Source: a virus. Taken from it: a stretch of 43,350 bases of DNA. Location: IMG/VR virus record IMGVR_UViG_3300042448_000434, positions 1 through 43,350 of that record; one strand, written 5' to 3'. Below are positions 5,707 to 12,224 of this stretch, in pieces (within the stretch, counting starts at the first letter, position 1; the number at the start of each line of letters is the position of its first letter). The translations under genes and the position numbers were made by a program. Under the pieces are notes generated by a model. That model searched no databases. It was not told the DNA's origin and saw nothing but the letters and a program-made list of their open reading frames with translations.

Positions 5707-5952
5707 TTAGAATGGGAAGTCATCAGACCCTCCATTTACAGGAGCTGGCTTTGGCGTGTAGGCTTCCTGTACCTTTAGGTACTTCTCGCCATCGCGCTTA
5801 GACATAAGCTCCAGGTTAACCCAGCCGCTTTCGTTTTTAAGGCTATCGATTTTCTCGAAGTCCTTTGGCCCGAAGGCGATTTTGACGATTTCGCCATATT
5901 TGGTCTTGACCACTTTGGTCTTCCCGATAAAAATTGCAGTTTGTTCTGACAT
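5707..5952 (-). CDS. SSB-like protein with DDFPF tail
   Basis: An 81-residue protein whose first about 65 residues are beta-rich with basic patches and whose last residues are a Pro/Gly-rich linker ending in SDDFPF. That acidic, Phe-ending tip is the hallmark of bacterial single-stranded DNA-binding proteins, where it recruits repair and replication partners. At 81 residues it is much shorter than a normal SSB (about 110-180), so it is either a minimal OB-fold or a protein that mimics the SSB tip. Placement between the HTH protein and the helicase genes supports a role on single-stranded DNA. Confidence 0.6.
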   Translation of the reverse strand: MSEQTAIFIGKTKVVKTKYGEIVKIAFGPKDFEKIDSLKNESGWVNLELMSKRDGEKYLKVQEAYTPKPAPVNGGSDDFPF

Positions 5953-5964
5953 CTTTTTGAATAA

Positions 5965-6354
5965 TTAAGATAAAATTAATTGTTTGATATGTTCATACAT
6001 ATCCTCTAACCTTCGAACCTTGATTTTGAGTTTCTCCACATCATCGTTCAAGTCTTGTCCCACATAAAGGTCTTCGAGTGCTGAGAAGCAAGCGAAGTAC
6101 GCCCTTTCGTAGGACTTGTCTGCATCTAACCAAGACTCGTGGCTACGCTCATAGTCGTAGACACTCTTCCTGTCGATGTTTAGGATAAGTGATATTTCAG
6201 TACCACCATATCCGTTCTGCTTAAGTAAATTAACCGTAAGTCGTTTTGCTCTCGTTACGCTTTGGTTTTTCTTTGGACTCATAATAAGTTCTTGGGCAAC
6301 CTCGGTGTACTGAGAAACAGTCTCGACTATTTTATAAAATAAAGTTTCTTGCAT
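5965..6354 (-). CDS. DnaA-C-like HTH / coiled-coil protein A
   Basis: 129 residues. The middle (VTRAKRLTVNLLKQNGYGGT, then EISLILNIDRKSVYDYERSH, residues about 33-72) follows the pattern of the DnaA C-terminal DNA-binding domain: an RA-start helix, LL, G-x-x-x-EI, then DR-x-SV in place of RDHSTV. The C-terminal 40 residues form a likely coiled coil. The second half resembles the protein encoded at 7846-8277, suggesting a duplicated gene pair. The start at 6354 overlaps the exonuclease gene by 23 bases; MSPKK at 6282 is an alternative start. A role in origin recognition or regulation is inferred. Confidence 0.55.
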   Translation of the reverse strand: MQETLFYKIVETVSQYTEVAQELIMSPKKNQSVTRAKRLTVNLLKQNGYGGTEISLILNIDRKSVYDYERSHESWLDADKSYERAYFACFSALEDLYVGQDLNDDVEKLKIKVRRLEDMYEHIKQLILS

Positions 6355-7075
6355 AATTGTTTGTGTATTCTCCGTCTAAGAAAAGACCTTCGTATAACTC
6401 TATACTCTTGTTTAGTTCATAGATACCGGAGTTGATAAACTCTTGACTGGAAGTAAAAATACCAATCTCATAAGGCCAACTCTTTTCCACGACTACAAAG
6501 ATAAAAGATTCTACTTCAAATAAACTACTATACAATGCAGCCTGCTGATTATACAAAAGATACTTGGCTGACTTAGCGAACTCCCCGATGGGCTTCGCCG
6601 TTGTCTTTAGGTCTACGATGTAGTCCGATTGCCAGTTCTCCACAAGCATATCTGCCTTGGCCTTAAACTTATGCCCTTTGTAGAGTCCGACCTTCGGAAC
6701 CTCCGGTCTGCCTCCAAGCATTAACGCTTGAACATCTGAGTTATTCTGAAGGCGCTCACTCATACCAAGGTAGTCTCTGTAGTCAGACTGAGATAGTATC
6801 AAGCTATCTGAGTTCTCTTCCACAAACTCTTGGTATACTTTGGTGCGAGCATCCCTACGAATATCACAAACAACTGCCTTATCAATACCTTCAAGGACAA
6901 GTGAGTGCACCGCCTTACCGATGTCAAACGCTTGGTTCGAGCCTTGCTGCCACTTACCAGTACGCCATAGATGGAACTTGGTAGGCGACTCACGAAGGAG
7001 TTTCAGGGAACTATTGGACAGATATTCTCTGTCGGCATAGTATGCCTCATCATCCTTAAAAATATCTTCAGTCAT
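6332..7075 (-). CDS. RecE-like exonuclease (PDDEXK, DUF3799-type)
   Basis: 247 residues with the order of motifs typical of PF12684-type exonucleases: LSNSSLKLL near the start, GKAVHSLVLEG (His57, Glu62), KAKADML (Asp142), YIVDLKTT (Asp155, Lys157) and QQAALYSS (Gln177-Tyr182). These enzymes degrade one strand of duplex DNA to leave tails for an annealing protein. The annealing-protein candidate lies just upstream in the same operon (7289-7804), separated only by a small gene, making a RecE/annealing-protein pair of the usual phage type. Confidence 0.85.
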   Translation of the reverse strand: MTEDIFKDDEAYYADREYLSNSSLKLLRESPTKFHLWRTGKWQQGSNQAFDIGKAVHSLVLEGIDKAVVCDIRRDARTKVYQEFVEENSDSLILSQSDYRDYLGMSERLQNNSDVQALMLGGRPEVPKVGLYKGHKFKAKADMLVENWQSDYIVDLKTTAKPIGEFAKSAKYLLYNQQAALYSSLFEVESFIFVVVEKSWPYEIGIFTSSQEFINSGIYELNKSIELYEGLFLDGEYTNNYARNFIL

Positions 7076-7292
7076 TTAGCATTGATTCAAGTTGGTAAAT
7101 AACCTCAACGATATGTTCTTTAGACATTGACATAAGGTATATCTCATTGTCCTCATCAAACACTTGGAATAGGTCAACCACTTCTCGGCCCTCTTGCTTC
7201 TCGAAACGTATCGTAAAGAAAGTTCCGTTGGTCATTGAGACGGTATGTGAGTTGACGAACTCGTTGTCGTCTTGGTTATCTAAATCGCTCAT
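7068..7292 (-). CDS. Hypothetical acidic protein in recombination operon (74 aa)
   Basis: Acidic protein with alternating strand-like segments (SMTNGTFFTIRFEKQ, VDLFQVFD, EIYLMSMS) and a C-terminal helix. Four-base overlap with the annealing-protein gene upstream and eight-base overlap with the exonuclease gene downstream. It may help link the two partners, but no family is recognised. Confidence 0.65.
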   Translation of the reverse strand: MSDLDNQDDNEFVNSHTVSMTNGTFFTIRFEKQEGREVVDLFQVFDEDNEIYLMSMSKEHIVEVIYQLESMLND

Positions 7293-7804
7293 TGGAATAT
7301 AGATTCGTATTGCTCTGCGGTGTAGGTATACTTGCCTTCGAGTGCAGACTTGACGTGAGCCTCTTTTCCTTGCGCTACAGCCTCTTTCATAGAGTCAACG
7401 ATATCTTGGGTCAAGGGACGCTTAGAAGATGCGGCAGGAGGCGAATCTTGCTTCTTGATAGCCATATCCACCTCATCTGCTGTAGCGATAGAAGTATCGA
7501 TGCCAATTCCTAAGAACCCAAGGGCACGACCTACGGCTGAAGTTTCGCAGTTCTCGACATAAGACGTTTGGTTGATGCGGCTTGATGCCTTATCCTCCTG
7601 TGCCATACCCTGAGATACTACCAGCCCCTCAGCGTTCAGGATGCTTGCTCGTACTACACAAGACTCAGAGTCTATTTGCAGTAGTTCAGTATGGATTCCA
7701 TACCCAGCGTAGGCAGGGATAGAGCGAAGGGCTTTCACACGCTGATTGACCTCAACGTACTCTTTTCCCTTGATGTTGGTGGTTTTGAATTTATAAGTGC
7801 TCAT
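7289..7804 (-). CDS. Single-strand annealing protein candidate (Erf/Rad52-like)
   Basis: 171 residues. The stretch SYVENCETSAVGRALGFLGI followed by SIATADEV (about residues 83-115) is a motif I associate with phage single-strand annealing proteins of the Erf/Rad52-like group. Downstream is a Ser/Pro/Lys linker and a small C-terminal domain. Pairing with an adjacent RecE-like exonuclease strengthens the call. Such proteins pair single-stranded tails during recombination-dependent replication and repair. The precise subfamily is uncertain. Confidence 0.7.
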   Translation of the reverse strand: MSTYKFKTTNIKGKEYVEVNQRVKALRSIPAYAGYGIHTELLQIDSESCVVRASILNAEGLVVSQGMAQEDKASSRINQTSYVENCETSAVGRALGFLGIGIDTSIATADEVDMAIKKQDSPPAASSKRPLTQDIVDSMKEAVAQGKEAHVKSALEGKYTYTAEQYESIFQ

Positions 7805-7845
7805 AGTTGTTTAGTTAAGTTTAGACAAAGATAATATAAAATTGG

Positions 7846-8277
7846 TTAATCGACAAATAATTCCACTTGTTTCCCTACATATTCTTTCAGTCGGAGTAAT
7901 TTAGACCGCAGTTCCATTACCTCCGTGCGTAATTCTTGGATGTCTTTAATCATAGCATCATCGGCATTATCAAGGTCTCCCCTGACAAACTTACTGACAC
8001 AAATCACAGCATCAGCGTAAAGGTCTCTGTAGTCTTGGTAAATCATACAACCATCGTGAGTACGCCGATAGTGGTAGGCACTTGCTCTGTCCATATCCAA
8101 GCATCCACCTATTTCAGGGTAAGTTGAATACTTGTATACTGCATTTACAAATGCCCTTCGGGGCATTACACTCTCAGGTCTGTGGCTCTTCTCGTTGCTG
8201 TAGTTAGTGTTTCTGGCGATGAAGTAGTCCCAGATACTTGTTAGTTCTGACTGATTGATTTTTATTTTATGTTCCAT
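7846..8277 (-). CDS. DnaA-C-like HTH / coiled-coil protein B
   Basis: 143 residues. MPRRAFVNAVYKYSTYPEIG followed by GCLDMDRASAYHYRRTH (about residues 38-75) matches the helix-turn-helix pattern of protein A (5965-6354): EI, hydrophobics, then DR-x-S-x-Y-x-Y/H-x-R. The C-terminal part (ELRTEVMELRSKLLRLKEYV) is a clear coiled coil, suggesting a dimer. The gene lies directly downstream, in the transcribed sense, of the AT-rich palindromic element at 8301-8404, a typical place for a protein that binds it and controls its own gene. The function is inferred. Confidence 0.55.
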   Translation of the reverse strand: MEHKIKINQSELTSIWDYFIARNTNYSNEKSHRPESVMPRRAFVNAVYKYSTYPEIGGCLDMDRASAYHYRRTHDGCMIYQDYRDLYADAVICVSKFVRGDLDNADDAMIKDIQELRTEVMELRSKLLRLKEYVGKQVELFVD

Positions 8278-8300
8278 TTTGTTTTTTGATGTTAGTGTAT

Positions 8301-8404
8301 TATATTATACTATTAGCAATAATAGTATACTATCTATATTATTATAATATAGGTTACTCGTAAGAGTAACCTTATAGTGTAATATAGATATAATACTATT
8401 ATAC
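8301..8404. repeat. AT-rich nested palindromic element 1
   Basis: Contains a perfect hairpin 8306-8315/8320-8329 with loop GCAA, a GC-containing hairpin GGTTACTC/GAGTAACC (8352-8359/8364-8371) with loop GTAA, and an outer stem joining 8331-8340 to 8381-8390 perfectly, extendable to 8319-8328/8393-8402 with two mismatches. The first hairpin and the long stem compete for 8320-8329. It carries AGTATACTAT (8324-8333) and ends with ATACTATTATAC, both shared with the element at 13.86-13.91 kb. It lies in a 145-base gap between two leftward genes. Confidence 0.8.
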
Positions 8405-8413
8405 GGGGTTTTT

Positions 8414-8433
8414 GGGGTTCGCTTACGCTCCCC
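8414..8433 (-). terminator. Possible weak terminator hairpin over a stop codon
   Basis: GGGG (8414-8417) and CCCC (8430-8433) can pair around the stop codon of the coiled-coil gene (8423-8425), with a small inner GC/GC pairing. There is no clear T-run on the minus strand, so terminator activity is doubtful; it may work with the palindromic element next to it. Confidence 0.3.
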
Positions 8434-8758
8434 TTTGTAGTAACTCATTGATGATTGTTGCTTGTTGCTCGTTCATTGCAGCAACCTCTTCGTGCAAAGC
8501 CTTAAGTTTTGCATACTCAAGTTTCGCATTGTCAAGCCTCTCCAATGTATGAATAAGGTCGTTAGTCCTTGTAGAATGTACGGAGTAGAACTTATCCAAC
8601 TCCATAGTAAGGGCAAGATAGTCATCCTGTTTCCATTGATTAACCTCTTTCGAGAACTGAACCAAAGAACCAACCACATACATAAGTTTATCTAAGTCAC
8701 TAAGGAATAGAATCTTAAGTGAATTGGTATCTATTTGTTTTTTCTTCCTTGTCTCCAT
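8423..8758 (-). CDS. Coiled-coil hypothetical protein (111 aa)
   Basis: Lys-rich N-terminus, then helical heptad-like segments (LIHTLERLDNAKLEYAKLKA, LHEEVAAMNEQQATIINELL) giving a C-terminal coiled coil. No enzymatic motif or membrane segment. It is the last gene before the AT-rich palindromic element and is preceded by a 43-base gap. Confidence 0.6.
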   Translation of the reverse strand: METRKKKQIDTNSLKILFLSDLDKLMYVVGSLVQFSKEVNQWKQDDYLALTMELDKFYSVHSTRTNDLIHTLERLDNAKLEYAKLKALHEEVAAMNEQQATIINELLQRGA

Positions 8759-8801
8759 TCTGGTATTGTTATAGTTAGCGTTAAGATTATGAATAGAATT
8801 A

Positions 8802-9542
8802 TCATAGAGCCTGAGAATCGTATTCGTATTCTTCCCTCATATCATCCTCAGAAACAAAATGACCCTTTTCGTTTCTCCAAACACCCATATTATTATCAAA
8901 CTTAAGGCGACTACCTGTAGAGTCCTGCACCATATAAATAGTGCCCTCAGCATCCCACCTATCCACTTCATCAAAGTAATGCGTTCCGGCGAAGCCCATA
9001 CCTGATTCTGAGTACCTAAGTTCCATATAGACACCCAATCTTGCCAATACACTTGCCATATAGTCAAACCAATTTGTAGGCGGAGCCCAAGCCGTAGTAA
9101 AGTGTATTCTTATTTCTACTTTCTCCACATCACCATTTTGATAAGTCCTGTGATTGATGTCGTATACATCAGCATCCCACTTAACTCCCCAATTCGCTAT
9201 ATTCCAATGATACCAATCCGTACATCCGTATTTCTTCAAATACTTGTTGAACATTGCTTGGGTAATTGGTCTACCTTGCCAAGGCATCTCCCCCTTTTTC
9301 TTTAGTTTAAGGAACTCTTTTAACTCTTCCTTGGTAACCACCTTAGCGGGAGCAGAAACGCCGCGTAAGGGCTCCGGAGTGGGCAATGCGGCCTCAAAAG
9401 AGAATGCCTTCCCACCCAAGGTAGGGCTACCCCATCCACCCGAAGATTCCTTCGGTTCTGTAAATAATAATTTGGAAATAATATCATCGTATATCCCAAG
9501 GACAGAATGAATTTCCAGTGTGTTGTCGCAATAATTTGGCAT
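8802..9542 (-). CDS. Api92/DUF1281-like ferredoxin-fold protein
   Basis: 246 residues. MPNYCDNTLEI at the start, WYHWNIANWGVKWDAD in the middle (about residue 111-126), TTAWAPPTNWFDYM (about 149-162) and a later GMGFAGTHYF segment are the conserved blocks of DUF1281/Api92-like proteins, which occur in plasmids and phages and have a ferredoxin-like fold. The function of the family is unknown to me; a role in host takeover or counter-defence is a guess. The start codon is preceded by one of the six repeated A-rich leaders. Confidence 0.8.
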   Translation of the reverse strand: MPNYCDNTLEIHSVLGIYDDIISKLLFTEPKESSGGWGSPTLGGKAFSFEAALPTPEPLRGVSAPAKVVTKEELKEFLKLKKKGEMPWQGRPITQAMFNKYLKKYGCTDWYHWNIANWGVKWDADVYDINHRTYQNGDVEKVEIRIHFTTAWAPPTNWFDYMASVLARLGVYMELRYSESGMGFAGTHYFDEVDRWDAEGTIYMVQDSTGSRLKFDNNMGVWRNEKGHFVSEDDMREEYEYDSQAL

Positions 9543-9563
9543 AGTTTCTATTTTTTATTAGTT
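9543..9563 (-). promoter_or_regulatory. A-rich leader, copy 1
   Basis: Minus-strand AATAAAAAATAGAAACT directly before the ATG at 9542. It is one of six near-identical leaders; it may replace a Shine-Dalgarno sequence in translation initiation. Confidence 0.5.
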
Positions 9564-9794
9564 AGTTAATTCTTTATCAAATAGTTCCCAATTTAGCGAT
9601 TCTTCGCTATCAAGGTCACAGGCAATTTCGATGTTGTTAAGATGTGTCCAACACTCATCGGCCATTCCCGTTGATTGTTGAAATTGTTTCGCCAGGTTAT
9701 TTTCATAGATAAACCTTCGAATAACATATAGGTCATCTTTAACCATAGCAAGTCGATGCTTTAGTATTTCTATTTCAGTCATTTTACTTTTCAT
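9558..9794 (-). CDS. Hypothetical protein (78 aa)
   Basis: Two helical halves (EILKHRLAMVKDDLYVIRRF and a more acidic C-terminus with ECWTHLNNIEIACDLDSEES). No family recognised. Its 3' end overlaps the repeated leader of the next gene, so the stop codon sits within the control sequence of the Api92-like gene. It carries its own copy of the leader upstream. Confidence 0.6.
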   Translation of the reverse strand: MKSKMTEIEILKHRLAMVKDDLYVIRRFIYENNLAKQFQQSTGMADECWTHLNNIEIACDLDSEESLNWELFDKELTN

Positions 9795-9814
9795 AGTTTC
9801 TATTTTTTATTAGG
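9795..9814 (-). promoter_or_regulatory. A-rich leader, copy 2
   Basis: Minus-strand AATAAAAAATAGAAACT directly before the ATG at 9794, identical in its core to copy 1. Confidence 0.5.
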
Positions 9815-9818
9815 TTAA

Positions 9819-10010
9819 TTAAATACAAAGGCGAACCTCTCGCATTGTGCTGTTCAAGTCATCGGACACAATAGTAATTGAGTCGTCAATGTAGAAAAAG
9901 TATAGGTCTTCGGTGCGTTCACCTTCGTGTACCTCTACCACCACCGCATCGTGGTCGTCAAGGTGCTGAATTGCTTGGCGTAAGTCGCCTATCGTTAGAA
10001 TGGTTTTCAT
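9819..10010 (-). CDS. Small phage protein, TIGDLR type (63 aa)
   Basis: MKTILTIGDLRQAIQHLDDH at the N-terminus, then DAVVVEVHEGERTEDLYFFY. A TIGDLR-x-A followed by a run of Asp and a VVV-strand is a pattern I have seen in small conserved phage proteins of unknown role. Acidic, probably an alpha/beta fold. It is flanked by repeated A-rich leaders on both sides. Confidence 0.6.
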   Translation of the reverse strand: MKTILTIGDLRQAIQHLDDHDAVVVEVHEGERTEDLYFFYIDDSITIVSDDLNSTMREVRLCI

Positions 10011-10030
10011 ACTTTCTATTTTTTATTAGT
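10011..10030 (-). promoter_or_regulatory. A-rich leader, copy 3
   Basis: Minus-strand AATAAAAAATAGAAAGT directly before the ATG at 10010; differs from copies 1 and 2 by one base near the start codon. Confidence 0.5.
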
Positions 10031-10304
10031 TATTTTTCCATAGCATCATAGTTCCCGGGTCGTACCACTCGAAGTACCATCCGTATTTTTCTACCATAGC
10101 ATTTATCTTAGGCTCTACACCAAAAGTGTTATTCCAAGCACTATGATAGTAGTCGAATAGTTCGGGAGTAGATTCTCCAGAAATCCAAATACCATCGCAG
10201 TCATTATTCTCGGCCCTTCCATAGAAATCATCGGTGGTTCCACAAACGTGGACACCTTTTTTCCTCAAGAAATCCATCATCTCAATCGTGTTTTTATTTT
10301 TCAT
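10026..10304 (-). CDS. Hypothetical aromatic-rich protein (92 aa)
   Basis: Short Lys-rich N-terminus, then VHVCGTTDDFYGRAENNDCD and a Tyr/Trp-rich C-terminal half (LFDYYHSAWNNTFG, KYGWYFEWYDPGTMMLW). Soluble; no family recognised. It has a repeated A-rich leader upstream. Confidence 0.6.
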   Translation of the reverse strand: MKNKNTIEMMDFLRKKGVHVCGTTDDFYGRAENNDCDGIWISGESTPELFDYYHSAWNNTFGVEPKINAMVEKYGWYFEWYDPGTMMLWKNN

Positions 10305-10324
10305 AGTTTCTGTTTTTTTTAGTG
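10305..10324 (-). promoter_or_regulatory. A-rich leader, copy 4 (variant)
   Basis: Minus-strand AAAAAAAACAGAAACT directly before the ATG at 10304. It has C instead of T in the TAGAAA core and a longer A-run, so it is the most diverged of the six copies. Confidence 0.45.
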
Positions 10325-10927
10325 AAATATAAGTCCAACCTTACCTGTGGTATTATACCACTTGGTAGCAAACAAATCGTACTCTGAGGCATCAATGTAT
10401 CCCGCAGATAATAAAGCATCCTTTGTCTTAAATACCTGGCTATGACGCTCGGTATCTTTGTCAATAGTATCGACAAGTTTACCACCATCAGAGAATATAA
10501 AGTCAAAGTTATAGGGCATATCACTACCCCGAACGATATTCAGAGAATTAGTGTAAGCATAAAAGTTTACACTTGGATTCTCCCTTGCGACAGAATACCA
10601 CTTCTCTAAATATGCAGGGGAATAGAAATCTCCGCTATCGTGTACACGCACAAATTCTGCACGTTTCTTTCTAACTTCCTTGGACATAATCTCAACGAAG
10701 TTATCTTCTAATGTAGCCTCATATCTTTTCTCAAAGGCAGGGCTTACATTGCTCCATATATATGCACCTTTCTGTGCATAACAATACTTCACACATTTAT
10801 CGGCAAAAGGACAAATCATCTTGCCAGTTTTCTGTGATTTATAGGCAGTAATACCAAAGTTAAATAGTCTAACTCCGAACTTCTTGCCTGTCTTTTTAAT
10901 CTTAGAATTCTGTGTTAATAGTTCCAT
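10319..10927 (-). CDS. Gene-88 family protein (GP88-like)
   Basis: 202 residues. The order of motifs matches the phage gene 88 family: NSKIKKTGKKFGVRLFNFGI at the start, CPFADKCVKYCYAQKGAYIW (about 39-58), RYEATL, then FVRVHDSGDFYSPAYLEKW (about 90-108) and NFYAYTNSLNIV. The clustered cysteines (CPFADKC-x-x-YC) suggest a metal site, perhaps iron-sulphur, although this is not shown. The family is widespread in phages and its activity is unknown to me. It starts four bases before the SH3-like gene's end. Confidence 0.8.
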   Translation of the reverse strand: MELLTQNSKIKKTGKKFGVRLFNFGITAYKSQKTGKMICPFADKCVKYCYAQKGAYIWSNVSPAFEKRYEATLEDNFVEIMSKEVRKKRAEFVRVHDSGDFYSPAYLEKWYSVARENPSVNFYAYTNSLNIVRGSDMPYNFDFIFSDGGKLVDTIDKDTERHSQVFKTKDALLSAGYIDASEYDLFATKWYNTTGKVGLIFH

Positions 10928-10931
10928 ATCA

Positions 10932-11243
10932 TTACGATTTATAAGAAAAGTTTATGTATTCTTTTTTCTGCACACGCATAGATATAATACGCTCAGGGTC
11001 AATACTCGTATATCTTTTGCGGTTATTGTCCCAAATAACGAGCATAGTATCTGGAGCAGTACGCTTGCCTCCTCGTAGAAACTTATGGACACCAAACCTA
11101 CCATTTATCTGAGTAAGTGAGCCGTCTTTCTTGCAGTACAATGCTCCGAATATAGTTCCGGTACTTTGTAGTTTTTGCACAATACTTTGTAGATAAGTAA
11201 CCTCACCAACAAGTATATTTCTAAAGTCTAATTCTTGTGTCAT
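10932..11243 (-). CDS. SH3 beta-barrel-like phage protein (103 aa)
   Basis: The core CKKDGSLTQINGRFGVHKFL then RGGKRTAPDTMLVIWD and KRYTSIDPERIISMRV matches small phage proteins commonly labelled SH3 beta-barrel fold proteins: KDG-x-x-R/Q-x-x-x-R-F/L-GV-x-K-x-x-x-GG. The N-terminal 35 residues are helical. Function unknown. It precedes the gene-88 protein in the same unit. Confidence 0.6.
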   Translation of the reverse strand: MTQELDFRNILVGEVTYLQSIVQKLQSTGTIFGALYCKKDGSLTQINGRFGVHKFLRGGKRTAPDTMLVIWDNNRKRYTSIDPERIISMRVQKKEYINFSYKS

Positions 11244-11261
11244 TTTGTGTGTGTTTATTTG

Positions 11262-11558
11262 TTATTTTAAGTCTACTAAATTTCCATCCCATTTCTCACC
11301 ATTTAAGTACCATTCCCAATTCTTCTGATTTATACTAACTTTGGGGATTGCATTTAGACGTTCTTTCGTAGTCTTGCTGAACCATCCGCAGTTCTGTATA
11401 GATATAGTTCCCTGTGGGTCATTATACTTATAGGCTATCGGGTTATTGTGCAACTTTAGTATGGACACATTCGCCAATACTTCTACCTGCATATTTCCTT
11501 TCTTAAATTTCCTTGCGCTCATAAAAGCCGCTACTGATTCCTGTGATATGTTTGTCAT
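11262..11558 (-). CDS. Conserved small phage protein (98 aa)
   Basis: The ATG at 11558 (MTNISQESVAAFMSARKFKK) overlaps the stop of the upstream gene as ATGA; an upstream ATG at 11675 lies wholly inside that gene. The segments FKKGNMQVEV, ISIQNCGWFSKTTKERLNAI and WEWYLNGEKWDGNLVDL match a family I recognise from Bacteroidota phages, with a conserved NCGW-x-S-x-TTK-x-RLN block. Beta-rich, function unknown. Confidence 0.7.
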   Translation of the reverse strand: MTNISQESVAAFMSARKFKKGNMQVEVLANVSILKLHNNPIAYKYNDPQGTISIQNCGWFSKTTKERLNAIPKVSINQKNWEWYLNGEKWDGNLVDLK

Positions 11559-11776
11559 AATTGTGCTTTTTTGATAAAATAATTTGCTACTTCTGGTATG
11601 TGTTTTTTGTAGTAAGGTTGGTTGCTCTTGCACCAATCTTTTATTTCCTGTTTTGTACCAAATGGTTTCTGCCAAGAATTATTATTCATAACGAGATTAA
11701 ACATAGGTTCTAGTTCATCTATAAAACACTGAACCGTCCAACCTTCCCATATATGCCTGTCTGTTAATTTATTCAT
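11555..11776 (-). CDS. Conserved small phage protein (73 aa)
   Basis: GWTVQCFIDELEPMFNLVMN, NSWQKPFGTKQEIKDWCKSN and QPYYKKHIPEVANYF are the blocks of a small family I recall from Bacteroidota phages, usually next to the gene family encoded at 11262-11558. Soluble and helical, function unknown. It is coupled to the following gene by an ATGA overlap and has a repeated A-rich leader upstream. Confidence 0.7.
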   Translation of the reverse strand: MNKLTDRHIWEGWTVQCFIDELEPMFNLVMNNNSWQKPFGTKQEIKDWCKSNQPYYKKHIPEVANYFIKKAQL

Positions 11777-11797
11777 AATTTCTATTTTTTAATTTCG
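11777..11797 (-). promoter_or_regulatory. A-rich leader, copy 5
   Basis: Minus-strand TTAAAAAATAGAAATT directly before the ATG at 11776. The last bases of the upstream 55-residue gene lie within it. Confidence 0.5.
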
Positions 11798-11949
11798 TTT
11801 TCAAAAATTCTCTGTACTATAGAAGACGAAGCCCCTATTGCGCTAAAAAGATTATGGCTAAACTTATGTTTAATCATAATACAATTCTGCTGTTTTTCCG
11901 ACATTTCTCGCCACCATTGTAGTGCAAGAATTCTATTGTTATTTTCCAT
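11782..11949 (-). CDS. Small hypothetical protein (55 aa)
   Basis: ATG at 11949, directly behind a copy of the repeated A-rich leader. The peptide starts MENNNRILALQWWREMSEKQ and continues with a basic, Ser-rich helix ending NEIKK. It fills an otherwise empty 184-base gap between two leftward genes and has the same leader as its neighbours, which makes it convincing. No function known. Confidence 0.7.
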   Translation of the reverse strand: MENNNRILALQWWREMSEKQQNCIMIKHKFSHNLFSAIGASSSIVQRIFENEIKK

Positions 11950-11970
11950 AATTTCTATTTTTAATAATTG
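11950..11970 (-). promoter_or_regulatory. A-rich leader, copy 6
   Basis: Minus-strand TTATTAAAAATAGAAATT directly before the ATG at 11949; one A shorter than copies 1-3. Confidence 0.5.
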
Positions 11971-12212
11971 TTAGTATCTATATCTAAATCCTCAGAGTAT
12001 CCCTCTAAGATTTCCTGTAATCTTATTCTTAAATCATCAGGTAAATCATACAACTTACCATTGACATTTATACGAGGATTCCTATCCCAAATTCCATAAT
12101 TACCAGATTCATCATCTATGTAAAGACGTAGGGAGAAATCTATACCTATTTCTATTCCATAATCTAAGAAATCCGCGTTGGTTTCTTCTATCGATATGCT
12201 TGAAGTTTTCAT
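11961..12212 (-). CDS. Hypothetical acidic protein (83 aa)
   Basis: Acidic protein with many Asp and Ile residues, a beta-rich N-terminal half (GIEIGIDFSLRLYIDDESGN) and an amphipathic helix (LPDDLRIRLQEILEGY). No family recognised. Its stop codon lies within the leader of the 55-residue gene downstream. Confidence 0.6.
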   Translation of the reverse strand: MKTSSISIEETNADFLDYGIEIGIDFSLRLYIDDESGNYGIWDRNPRINVNGKLYDLPDDLRIRLQEILEGYSEDLDIDTNNY

Positions 12213-12224
12213 ATTTATTATGTA

